Shown in pieces: positions 8,145-14,609 of a stretch of DNA of 18,309 nt. The stretch lies in NCBI GenBank assembly GCA_023387375.1, contig JAEWIE010000020.1, positions 1 through 18,309 of the forward strand, given 5' to 3'. Every line of letters begins with the position of its first letter. Position 1 is the first letter of the stretch. Made by a program: the position numbers and the translations under genes. The notes under the pieces were generated by a model. That model had not been told where the DNA came from, made no database searches, and was given only the letters and a program-made list of their open reading frames with translations. The DNA is from Bacteroidota bacterium (lineage in GTDB: Bacteria > Bacteroidota > Bacteroidia > Flavobacteriales > Weeksellaceae).

Positions 8145-9107
8145 CTATCCTTCTGTTTGTAAAATACTCCAAATTTGGTCCGCTAACGACAGTCCGATTC
8201 TATCTTGCGCTTCTACGGTCGAGGCTCCTGTATGAGGCGTTAAAGAAATCTTTGGATGGGAAAGAATTTCTTTGGATGGCGTAGGTTCGTTTTCAAACAC
8301 ATCGAGTCCTGCAAACAAAACTTTTCCTGAATTAAGGGCTTCGATAAGCGCCTTCTCATCAATTACGCCTCCTCTTGAGCAATTGACAATGGCCACTCCC
8401 GATTTCATTTTTGCAAATTCATTTTTGCCAATCATATATCCCTCTTTCTGCGATGGAACGTGGAAAGTAATAAAATCCGAATGCTCAAGAACGGATTCTA
8501 GAGGTTCGGTTTCGATATCCACGTTAATAAATTGATTGTTGTAGAATTTCACTTTGATGGAAGCGCGACCTACATTGTTATCGGCTGCCACTACGCGCAT
8601 TCCCATACCTAGTGCAATCTTCGCTACTTCCTGACCAATTCGGCCCATACCAATAATTCCAATGGTTTTGCCTCGAAGTTCAATGCCTTTCGCGTATGAT
8701 TTCTTTAGCTCTGCAAATTTCGTATCCCCTAGGATAGGCATTTGGCGGTTACTGTCCTCTAGGAAACGAGCTCCTGAAAAAAGGTGCGCAAAAACAAGCT
8801 CTGCCACAGAAGCAGAAGAAGCAGCGGGTGTATTAATCACATGAATATTCTTTGATCGAGCATAGTCCACATCGATATTGTCCATTCCTACTCCTCCACG
8901 TCCAATGATTTCTAATCCTTCGCACTGATCGATAAGCTCTTTTCTAACCTGTGTAGCACTTCGAACAAGAAGAACTTTAATCTCGTTTTGATTGATAAAC
9001 TCTCTTAGTTTTTCCTGCTCTACTTTTTGGGTTAACACTGTAAATCCTTTGGACTCTAAGGCCTCAACCCCAGACGGATCGAGTCCGTCATTTGCTAATA
9101 TCTTCAT
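8145..9107 (-). CDS. serA: D-2-hydroxyacid dehydrogenase, probable 3-phosphoglycerate dehydrogenase (SerA type)
   Basis: The likely reaction is NAD-dependent oxidation of 3-phosphoglycerate to 3-phosphohydroxypyruvate, the first step of serine synthesis. The NAD-binding motif GMGRIG is at 153-158, and the conserved GRGGVGMDNID block is at 69-79. The catalytic residues of the family are present as Arg245 (in NCSRGG), Glu274 (in ENEP) and His292 (in PHTGAS). At 320 aa it is the short form: it ends after the catalytic and nucleotide domains and lacks the C-terminal ACT domain that mediates serine feedback in E. coli SerA. It starts 6 bp after the stop of the small HAD gene, so the two form an operon. 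Another 2-hydroxyacid substrate is possible, because serC and serB are not in the window to confirm the pathway. Confidence 0.82.
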   Translation of the reverse strand: MKILANDGLDPSGVEALESKGFTVLTQKVEQEKLREFINQNEIKVLLVRSATQVRKELIDQCEGLEIIGRGGVGMDNIDVDYARSKNIHVINTPAASSASVAELVFAHLFSGARFLEDSNRQMPILGDTKFAELKKSYAKGIELRGKTIGIIGMGRIGQEVAKIALGMGMRVVAADNNVGRASIKVKFYNNQFINVDIETEPLESVLEHSDFITFHVPSQKEGYMIGKNEFAKMKSGVAIVNCSRGGVIDEKALIEALNSGKVLFAGLDVFENEPTPSKEILSHPKISLTPHTGASTVEAQDRIGLSLADQIWSILQTEG

Positions 9108-9113
9108 TAATTT

Positions 9114-9515
9114 CTAGTCTTTAAATACTTGAATTTTTATTTCTTTTTCGACAAAGTCGGTGAATTTGCCTTCGTAGCGCGTAGCGCGCACAATATGGTT
9201 GTCTACCCAGTGGTAATTGCCTCCTCTCGGCTTTCCACAAAGGATCGAATGATACTTAAATCCATGGCGATCGAGCCACACTTTTGTAATCTCTTTTTGA
9301 TCCTCTGTCCGGGAGGTAAAAAAACAAATTTGATGCCCCTCGTCGTACCACTGGTTGACCTGAGCAAGTGCATCTGGAAAAGGCTCGCACGTGATCATTC
9401 GTTCCGGCTGTTCGTTTGGAATATCCTCCGTAATAGTCCCGTCAATATCGATGAGGTAATTTTTTATGCCTTCCTTTAGACTTGGACTTTCATCCGCTTT
9501 AAAATTGAGATTCAT
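9114..9515 (-). CDS. Small HAD-superfamily hydrolase, capless
   Basis: This is a 133-aa phosphatase-like protein with all four HAD motifs. Motif I is DIDGT (nucleophile Asp23, acid/base Asp25), motif II is the Ser in FFTSR (Ser68), motif III is Lys95 in CGKPRGG, and motif IV is an acidic residue in HWVDNH (Asp105). There is no room for a cap domain, so it is a C0-type HAD, which often acts on bulky phosphorylated substrates or macromolecules. Homologues in Bacteroidota are sometimes labelled phosphoheptose isomerase, which the motifs do not support. It is transcribed first, 6 bp before the SerA-type gene. A role in serine synthesis is only a guess from that pairing, and true SerB phosphatases are larger and capped. 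Confidence 0.8.
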   Translation of the reverse strand: MNLNFKADESPSLKEGIKNYLIDIDGTITEDIPNEQPERMITCEPFPDALAQVNQWYDEGHQICFFTSRTEDQKEITKVWLDRHGFKYHSILCGKPRGGNYHWVDNHIVRATRYEGKFTDFVEKEIKIQVFKD

Positions 9516-9535
9516 AACAACTGGCTTAGAAGGGG

Positions 9536-9543
9536 CAAAATTA
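9536..9543 (-). promoter_or_regulatory. -7 promoter element TAATTTTG of the HAD-serA operon
   Basis: The minus strand reads TAATTTTG, an exact TAnnTTTG match 20 bases upstream of the HAD ATG, giving a leader of about 15 bases. A TTG at 9573-9571 is 27 bases further upstream, longer than usual. Confidence 0.55.
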
Positions 9544-9717
9544 CAAAAATCACGCGGGGGAAAAAAAATGCAAGGACCTGGAATTCAAATAAGTTTTCTA
9601 ATAGCGCCGTAGATCGCTTTCAAATCTAATTTTTAACGGATTTATATTTTCTTTCTTTGTCACTTCTTACGGTTTATTTTGCCGTCCTTTGAGCTAGGGC
9701 AAGCAGAAAAATTTGCG

Positions 9718-9725
9718 TAAATTTG
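9718..9725 (+). promoter_or_regulatory. -7 promoter element TAAATTTG of idi, leaderless arrangement
   Basis: This is an exact TAnnTTTG match whose final G lies only 6 bases before the idi ATG at 9732. Transcription normally begins a few bases after this box, so the mRNA should start at or within a couple of bases of the ATG. A TTTG at 9688-9691 could be a poorly spaced -33 box (26 bases). Confidence 0.6.
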
Positions 9726-9731
9726 TACGGT

Positions 9732-10244
9732 ATGGAAGAATTCGTTGTACTCATTACACCCCAGGATGAGGTTATTGGCCAAATGGAAAAATTAAAAGCC
9801 CATGAACAGGGCCTTTTGCATCGTGCATTTTCTGTGTTTTTATTTGACAATCAAAACCGAATGCTGCTTCAAAAAAGAGCACTTAGCAAGTACCATTCGC
9901 CTGGGCAGTGGACCAATGCGTGCTGCTCTCATCCTCGCGTAGGAGAAACGTATAAGGAGGCTGCAAAAAGAAGGCTTGTAGAGGAACTTGGAATTGAGGT
10001 TCCGATTGAGCCTAAATTTCATTTCCTATACAAAGCGAATGTAGGAGGAGATCTTATCGAGCATGAATTAGACCATGTTTTTACAGGAACTTACGAGGGT
10101 GAATTCACTTTGAATAAGGACGAAGTTGACTCCATTCGTTATGTAACGATGGAAGAGTTAGACAGGGAGCTTGAAGAGTATCCAGATCATTTTACACCTT
10201 GGTTTAAAATCATTCTGAATGAATACAAACAGCATCTTGAATAA
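9732..10244 (+). CDS. idi: Isopentenyl-diphosphate delta-isomerase, type I
   Basis: The enzyme interconverts isopentenyl and dimethylallyl diphosphate, supplying both C5 units for menaquinone side chains, carotenoids and undecaprenyl carrier. It is a Nudix-fold protein. The Nudix-like box GETYKEAAKRRLVEELGI is at 71-88. The type I active-site Cys is in TNACCSHP (Cys65, with His67), and the acidic metal/catalytic pair is in EHELDHVF (Glu110/Glu112). The ATG at 9732 was chosen over the in-frame TTG at 9723 because that TTG is part of the predicted -7 promoter box, and MEEFVVLI is a normal start for the family. The length of 170 aa is typical. gcvT follows after 45 bp and may be co-transcribed. 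Confidence 0.95.
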   Translation: MEEFVVLITPQDEVIGQMEKLKAHEQGLLHRAFSVFLFDNQNRMLLQKRALSKYHSPGQWTNACCSHPRVGETYKEAAKRRLVEELGIEVPIEPKFHFLYKANVGGDLIEHELDHVFTGTYEGEFTLNKDEVDSIRYVTMEELDRELEEYPDHFTPWFKIILNEYKQHLE

Positions 10245-10289
10245 AAAAACTCCATTGGAAATAAAAATATCTAAAATCAAATACTAAAA

Positions 10290-11369
10290 ATGAAAAGAAC
10301 TCCTCTATTTGACGTCCATGTTTCGCTTGGGGCGAAAATGGTTCCCTTTGCGGGATTTGAAATGCCGGTGCAATATTCGGGACTAACCCAAGAACACTTT
10401 GCGGTCAGAGAAAACGTTGGAATGTTTGATGTCTCCCACATGGGGCAATTTTTCGTAGAAGGGAAAGAAGCGAAAGACTTACTTCAAAACGTAACGACAA
10501 ACAACCTTGATTTAATTGAAAACGGAAAAGCGCAGTACACTTGTCTTCCAAACGACGAAGGGGGAATTATAGACGACCTTATTGTCTATAAAATGAACGA
10601 TGAAAAATACTTTGTAGTCGTAAATGCTTCCAATATCGAAAAAGACTTTGCGCATATTCAGGCTCACAATAACTTTGATGCAACCCTTACCAACGCATCC
10701 GATGAGATGTCCCTCATTGCCATCCAGGGGCCAAAAGCAAAAGAAACTCTTCAGAAATTAACAAGCGTAGATCTCTCCGCGCTTCCTTACTATAGTTTTA
10801 CAGAAGGTGAAGTAGGGGACGTAAAAGACGTAATTATATCGAATACAGGATACACCGGAAGTGGAGGCTATGAACTTTATTTCCAAAATAAAGATGCAGC
10901 TAACTTATGGAATGCTTTAAGTGAGGCAGGAAGTGAATTTGGAATTCTGCCTTGTGGTCTTGGAGCAAGAGATACGCTTAGACTTGAAAAAGGATTCTGT
11001 CTTTATGGAAACGATATCGACGATACCACTTCTCCTCTTGAAGCGGGACTAGGCTGGATTACAAAACTAGACAAAGGCGATTTTGTGGGAAAAGACAAAA
11101 TTGCAGCGCTTAAAGAAAGCGGCATTACTCGCAAACTAGTGGGATTTGAAATGCAAGAGAAGGCCATCCCAAGACATGACTATCCCGTACTAGACAAAGA
11201 AGGAAATACAATTGGAAAAGTTACCTCAGGCACCATGTCTCCTATGAAAAAAGTAGGAATTGGGCTTGCCTACGTTGATACTGCCCATTCCAAAGTAGAC
11301 TCTGAAATCTACATTCAAATTCGAAACAAATCCGTCCTTGCAAAAGTGGTGAAAACCCCTTTCGTGTAA
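10290..11369 (+). CDS. gcvT: Aminomethyltransferase, glycine cleavage system T protein
   Basis: GcvT takes the aminomethyl group from lipoyl-H protein, releases ammonia and passes the one-carbon unit to tetrahydrofolate as 5,10-methylene-THF. The 359-aa product begins MKRTPLFDVHVSLGAKMVPF and keeps the family signatures MFDVSHMGQ (45-53), the folate-site Asp pair in GGIIDDLIVY (91-100), GYTGSGGYELYF, GLGARDTLRLEKGFCLYGND and SGTMSPMKKVGIGLAYV. The length is normal. It lies 45 bp after idi without its own TAnnTTTG box, so read-through from idi is likely. The H, P and L components are not in this window. No glycine riboswitch is visible in the short gap. Confidence 0.97.
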   Translation: MKRTPLFDVHVSLGAKMVPFAGFEMPVQYSGLTQEHFAVRENVGMFDVSHMGQFFVEGKEAKDLLQNVTTNNLDLIENGKAQYTCLPNDEGGIIDDLIVYKMNDEKYFVVVNASNIEKDFAHIQAHNNFDATLTNASDEMSLIAIQGPKAKETLQKLTSVDLSALPYYSFTEGEVGDVKDVIISNTGYTGSGGYELYFQNKDAANLWNALSEAGSEFGILPCGLGARDTLRLEKGFCLYGNDIDDTTSPLEAGLGWITKLDKGDFVGKDKIAALKESGITRKLVGFEMQEKAIPRHDYPVLDKEGNTIGKVTSGTMSPMKKVGIGLAYVDTAHSKVDSEIYIQIRNKSVLAKVVKTPFV

Positions 11370-11391
11370 AGACATTCACTTTTAAATAAAC

Positions 11392-11425
11392 AAAGCTCGG
11401 ATCCCCTTTTGGAGATCCGAGCTTT
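11392..11425. terminator. Hairpin terminator between gcvT and hsp20
   Basis: AAAGCTCGGATC (11392-11403) pairs perfectly with GATCCGAGCTTT (11414-11425). The inner bases CC/GG can add two more pairs around a TTTT loop. The plus-strand T-run is short, while the minus strand continues into a T-rich stretch, so it may serve the hsp20 transcript better than gcvT. Confidence 0.72.
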
Positions 11426-11463
11426 ACAATTATTGATTTAATTTAATATGAAAATGATTTGGC

Positions 11464-11880
11464 TTATTTAATTTCGATTTGAGATACCTCTATTTTTTGC
11501 GGCTGTCTTTTTGCAATTGTGATGCTTAAAATACCGTCCTCATACGAAGCTTCAATATCTTCTTTCGTGGTTATTTTAGGCAGGGTAAAATTTCTTTTGA
11601 ACGATCCATAAGTAAACTCTTTAAGTGTATAACGCTCTTCTTTTACGCTACTACTCTCTTCCAGCTCTCTTTCAATGGATAACTGTCCTTGCTTAAAATC
11701 GAGTTTAAAATCTTCTTTTTTAAGACCTGGAGCTGCCATTTGAATGGTATAATGAGTATCGCTTTCCAAGATATTCACTTTAGGCATTGAGCTCACTCTA
11801 TTTTGTCTATGTTCTGATTCAAACCAATCTTTGGTGAAAAAATCGTCGAATAAAAAATTAGGTTTTGTAATGTTTGACAT
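11464..11880 (-). CDS. Small heat-shock protein, Hsp20/alpha-crystallin family
   Basis: This ATP-independent holdase binds unfolding proteins during heat or other stress and assembles into large cytoplasmic oligomers. The alpha-crystallin domain spans about 32-125, with the conserved APGLKKEDFKL (50-60) and the terminal strand motif YEDGILSITIAK (113-124, the GxLxI signature). The C-terminal tail has I/V-x-I/V motifs (IEV at 130-132, IEI at 135-137) that dock into neighbouring subunits. At 138 aa it is typical for bacterial Hsp20. The N-terminal arm is Phe/Asp-rich (FLFDDFFTKDWF). No CIRCE element or exact TAnnTTTG box is visible upstream. The nearest is TTTATTTG at 11927-11920, one base off consensus. 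Confidence 0.95.
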   Translation of the reverse strand: MSNITKPNFLFDDFFTKDWFESEHRQNRVSSMPKVNILESDTHYTIQMAAPGLKKEDFKLDFKQGQLSIERELEESSSVKEERYTLKEFTYGSFKRNFTLPKITTKEDIEASYEDGILSITIAKRQPQKIEVSQIEIK

Positions 11881-12016
11881 TCTATTTTGTTTTATGGGTT
11901 ATTTCTGAATCAATACTCACAAATAAAATACCTTTTCGAATTTACAGGCAAATTAGCCATTATAATACGAAATAAATGTCATTTTGTCTTAAAATACAAT
12001 TAAACCTTAAATAGGC

Positions 12017-12033
12017 TCGGTCATTTTGACCGA
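12017..12033. repeat. Weak hairpin after the ArsC-like gene
   Basis: TCGGTCA (12017-12023) and TGACCGA (12027-12033) form a 7-bp dyad with a 3-base loop, 20 bases beyond the ArsC-like stop on the minus strand. No immediate U-run follows, so its role as terminator is doubtful; a protein-binding dyad is the alternative. The rest of the 11881-12053 gap shows nothing I recognise. Confidence 0.35.
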
Positions 12034-12053
12034 TTGCGGTTCGTTTGGGAAGC

Positions 12054-12407
12054 TTAGCTTTTCTTGAAATACTTGTCTAACTCTTCTAAGTTCGCTTTGT
12101 CGGTTCCGATAAATACTTCAGAGTCTGTTTCAAACACAGGACGCTTTAAAAAACTATAATGGTCCAGTAAAAGCTCTTTAAAGTTCTCTTCTTTCAAAGT
12201 CGCTAAATCAATCCCCCTCGCTTTAATTTGAGTCGATCTTCTACTAAACAAGGCCTCATAGGAACCTGCTTTCTGTTTTAGCGACTCTAGCTCCTTCTCT
12301 GAGAGGGGCTGAGACTTAATCTCCCGTAAGTTCCAATCCTTAAGATCTAGCGGTGACATAATGCGTTTGTTCGTAGTACACGTTTTTAAATAGTAGACAT
12401 TTTTCAT
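12054..12407 (-). CDS. ArsC/Spx-like thioredoxin-fold protein
   Basis: This is a 117-aa protein of the ArsC/Spx/YffB superfamily. It starts with the beta strand and active-site loop VYYLKTCTTNKRI, where Cys10 aligns with the reactive Cys of the family (CxxS/CxxC in relatives, CTTN here). It ends with the ArsC-type block FLKRPVFETDSEVFIGTDK, including the conserved Arg-Pro. It lacks a second redox Cys in the loop, so it is not a CxxC Spx. The Arg set of true arsenate reductases cannot be confirmed by eye. It is likely a cytoplasmic glutathione-independent reductase or a Spx/YffB-like regulator; no arsenic-resistance genes are nearby. The ATG at 12407 is kept because the next Met (17) would remove the active-site strand, even though the promoter box is only four bases upstream. 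Confidence 0.85.
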   Translation of the reverse strand: MKNVYYLKTCTTNKRIMSPLDLKDWNLREIKSQPLSEKELESLKQKAGSYEALFSRRSTQIKARGIDLATLKEENFKELLLDHYSFLKRPVFETDSEVFIGTDKANLEELDKYFKKS

Positions 12408-12411
12408 AAAT

Positions 12412-12419
12412 CAAAGATA
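12412..12419 (-). promoter_or_regulatory. -7 promoter element TATCTTTG of ArsC-like gene, leaderless arrangement
   Basis: The minus strand reads TATCTTTG, identical to the metG box. Its last base is only four bases before the ATG at 12407, so the transcript should begin at or next to the start codon. Confidence 0.55.
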
Positions 12420-12470
12420 CGATAACCCTTTACAAAAAGGAAGCATTCGTAGGTGCATCGATAAATCCAT

Positions 12471-12503
12471 AAAAAAAGCTGCCTGATCTATAAATCAGGC
12501 AGC
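12471..12503 (-). terminator. Intrinsic terminator of rny
   Basis: On the minus strand GCTGCCTGAT (12503-12494) pairs perfectly with ATCAGGCAGC (12487-12478) across a 6-base loop and is followed by seven T (12477-12471). It lies 23 bases after the rny stop. Confidence 0.9.
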
Positions 12504-12526
12504 CTTCTATCCTTTCTTACAAAACT

Positions 12527-14098
12527 TTATCTTGCAATGTTCACAGCTCGGGTTTCCCGAATTACAGTGACTCTCACTTGGCCTGGATAGGTCAGTTCAT
12601 TCTGAATTTTCTCTGAAATATCATAAGAAAGTTGAGCGGCAACCTCGTCGTTTACTTTTCCACTTTCTACCATTACTCTTAACTCGCGACCTGCTTGAAT
12701 TGCATAAGCGCTAGACACGCCATCAAAACTAAGCGCAGCAGCTTCTAGGTCTTTTAATCTTTGGATATAAGATTCTAATACTTGACGTCTTGCCCCTGGT
12801 CTTGCCCCTGAGATTGCGTCCGCCACTTGTATGATTGGAGAAAGAAGAGAGACCATCTCAATTTCATCGTGGTGAGCTCCAATGGCATTTACTACCTCAG
12901 GATTCTCTCCGTATTTCTCTGCCCACTGCATTCCTAATAGAGCGTGTGGAAGTTCCGATTCTTGCTCTGGAACTTTTCCAATATCGTGTAGTAGTCCTGC
13001 GCGCTTGGCTAGTTTTACGTTTAGTCCTAATTCTGCGGCCATCGTAGCTGCAATATTCGCTACTTCTCTCGAATGCTGAAGAAGGTTCTGTCCGTAAGAA
13101 GAACGATACTTCATTCGTCCCACTATTTTTACGAGTTCAGGATGGAGACCATGGATACCCAGTTCCATAATGGTACGCTTACCAATCTCAATGATTTCTT
13201 CCTCGATTTGCTTTTTGGTTTTCTCTACCACCTCTTCAATTCTTGCAGGGTGGATTCTTCCGTCCGTTACTAGTCGGTGAAGTGAAAGTTTTGCAACCTC
13301 TCTTCTTACCGGATCGAAACAAGAAAGAAGAATTGCCTCCGGAGTGTCGTCTACAATAATTTCTACACCCGTAGCCGCTTCTAAAGCTCTAATGTTACGT
13401 CCTTCCCTTCCAATGATTCGTCCTTTAATTTCGTCGGATTCAATATTGAACACAGAAACTGAATTTTCAATCGCCTGCTCCGTACCGATTCTTTGAATGG
13501 TTTGAATTACGATTTTTCTAGCTTCGTTTTTCGCATTTAACTGCGCCTCCTCCATGATTCCTTGCACATGAGCACGGGCCTTCGTTTTCGCTTCGGCTTT
13601 CAGAGCCTCAATAAGCTCAGTCTTCGCATCTTCTGCGCTAAAGCCTGAGATTTTTTCTAAAATCTCTACTTTTCTCGCTGTGATACTGTCTAGTTCTTGC
13701 TGCTTGCGATCTAAGATTTCGGATTTTTTGGCGTAGTCCCCGATTTGACGATCTAAATCTTTTTCTAATTTACTTGTTTTGTTCAGTTCGTCATTTAATT
13801 TTCCTTCTTTGTCTTTGATTCTTTTTTCTACTTCTTGCATCTTTTTTTCTCGAGCCTGAATCTCTTTGTCGTGTTCAGACTTAAGTTCTAGAAATTTTTC
13901 CTTGGCTTGAAGTTGCTTTTCTTTTTTCACCGAATCCGCCTGCACCTTTGCCTTCTCGAGAAGGTTCTCCGCATTCTTCCTTGCATCCTCTAAAATGAAT
14001 TTAGCCTTCGAGTTCAAGGCACTTTTGGAGAATAAAATTCCAACCACTGCACCTATCACTAAACAAACCAGGCCAATTCCTAATGTTAGTATATCCAT
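12527..14098 (-). CDS. rny: Ribonuclease Y
   Basis: RNase Y is a membrane-anchored endoribonuclease that starts mRNA decay, the functional counterpart of RNase E in many bacteria that lack it. The 523-aa product has an N-terminal transmembrane helix (about 3-24) and a long Lys/Glu-rich coiled coil (about 30-200). The KH RNA-binding domain carries GRIIGREGRN (226-235). The HD domain has His342 (LLQHSREV), the metal-binding His371-Asp372 (GLLHDIGK), AHHDE (408-412) and Asp427 in VADAISGARPGARR. Length and order are those of the family. It lies downstream of the structured RNA and zapA on the same strand. No TAnnTTTG box occurs in the 31 bases between the RNA's U-run and its ATG, so transcription may come from read-through of the RNA terminator or from a weak promoter. 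Confidence 0.98.
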   Translation of the reverse strand: MDILTLGIGLVCLVIGAVVGILFSKSALNSKAKFILEDARKNAENLLEKAKVQADSVKKEKQLQAKEKFLELKSEHDKEIQAREKKMQEVEKRIKDKEGKLNDELNKTSKLEKDLDRQIGDYAKKSEILDRKQQELDSITARKVEILEKISGFSAEDAKTELIEALKAEAKTKARAHVQGIMEEAQLNAKNEARKIVIQTIQRIGTEQAIENSVSVFNIESDEIKGRIIGREGRNIRALEAATGVEIIVDDTPEAILLSCFDPVRREVAKLSLHRLVTDGRIHPARIEEVVEKTKKQIEEEIIEIGKRTIMELGIHGLHPELVKIVGRMKYRSSYGQNLLQHSREVANIAATMAAELGLNVKLAKRAGLLHDIGKVPEQESELPHALLGMQWAEKYGENPEVVNAIGAHHDEIEMVSLLSPIIQVADAISGARPGARRQVLESYIQRLKDLEAAALSFDGVSSAYAIQAGRELRVMVESGKVNDEVAAQLSYDISEKIQNELTYPGQVRVTVIRETRAVNIAR

Positions 14099-14129
14099 AG
14101 TATATTTAAAATTATAATGTTGTTAAAAT

Positions 14130-14312
14130 AAAAAAACCTACAACAGTCCACGGATTGAGAGTAAACTCCTAATCAACACGATTTGGACTGTTTTTTACGG
14201 TCTGTAATCCGCGCAAAAGGCGGCGCGCCATTCCGTAAACATTCGCCCGGTATTTATTTAGCGTTGAGTTTACCTTAAATGTGTTAGAACTATTGTAGGC
14301 AGTCTATTTGGA
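14130..14312 (-). ncRNA. ssrS: Probable 6S RNA (SsrS-like)
   Basis: This is a structured RNA gene between zapA and rny with no ORF. The closing stem pairs minus-strand CCTACAATAGTTC (14299-14287) with GGACTGTTGTAGG (14149-14137): 13 bp including two G-U. Seven U follow directly (14136-14130). Inside, GTAAACTC (14273-14266) pairs with GAGTTTAC (14168-14161). After an unpaired central region, TTTACGG (14239-14233) pairs with CCGTAAA (14200-14194), topped by AAT/ATT and CGCGC/GCGCG with an 8-base loop. A rod of about 170-180 nt with a central bubble is the 6S RNA shape, which mimics an open promoter and binds RNA polymerase. In E. coli ssrS also lies directly after zapA. The 5' end is set from a near-consensus promoter and is approximate. 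Identity rests on shape and position, not on an alignment. Confidence 0.72.
14137..14192. repeat. Alternative 9-bp helix competing with the closing stem of the 6S-like RNA
   Basis: AACAGTCCA (14142-14150) and TGGACTGTT (14184-14192) are a perfect inverted repeat. The first arm is also the 3' half of the closing stem, so the RNA can form either the long rod or a local 3' hairpin of about 50 nt, but not both. Confidence 0.6.
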
Positions 14313-14316
14313 AATG

Positions 14317-14324
14317 AAAATCTA
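14317..14324 (-). promoter_or_regulatory. Candidate -7 promoter element TAGATTTT of the 6S-like RNA
   Basis: The minus strand reads TAGATTTT, one base off TAnnTTTG, and overlaps the zapA stop codon TAG. It would place the RNA start near 14312, about 13 bases before the closing stem. The RNA could instead be processed from the zapA transcript. Confidence 0.4.
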
Positions 14325-14609
14325 CATTTCCTTTTCTTCAAACAAATCGCACAGATCTTTTACTTTCTGCGTCGAACTTGCTATATTTCTTTCGTTGCTC
14401 TGTTGAAAAACTTCTGCATTGGTTCCCATCTTTAATGCGCACATAGCAAGCGCGTCTTGCTTATCGCGCACATCAAAACTGGCTTCAAAATCTTTAATCA
14501 TCGTTTCAATCTGTTTCCCTACACGTCTTAATGTTTCCTCTTCGGAAGAGGGCACATTTAAGGGGTAAGTTCTCCCGGCAATATTGATCGTAATTCGTCT
14601 TACTTCCAT
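14322..14609 (-). CDS. zapA: Cell division protein ZapA
   Basis: ZapA binds FtsZ and promotes bundling of Z-ring protofilaments at the division site. The 95-aa product shows the family N-terminal domain (RRITINIAGRTYPLNVPSSE, residues 4-23) and the region EEETLRRVGKQIETMI. The conserved block FDVRDKQDALAMCALKM sits before the C-terminal coiled coil. Its ATG overlaps the stop of the preceding coiled-coil gene by one base (TAATG on the minus strand), which suggests translational coupling. The 6S-like RNA begins right after its stop codon. The length is normal for ZapA. Confidence 0.93.
   Translation of the reverse strand: MEVRRITINIAGRTYPLNVPSSEEETLRRVGKQIETMIKDFEASFDVRDKQDALAMCALKMGTNAEVFQQSNERNIASSTQKVKDLCDLFEEKEM

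Noticed and set aside
9568..9612. 14-codon ORF (MQGPGIQISFLIAP) in the HAD-idi gap
   Set aside because: It is too short to judge and has no promoter or initiation signal. The rest of this 216-base gap shows only the two promoters.
10245..10289. Glycine riboswitch before gcvT
   Set aside because: The gap to idi is only 45 bases and has no room for the aptamer.
14130..14312. Reading the structured segment as a riboswitch or leader of rny
   Set aside because: The U-run directly after a long-range closing stem and the rod shape fit a free RNA better, and no known ligand-aptamer core is recognisable. Attenuation of rny is kept only as an alternative.
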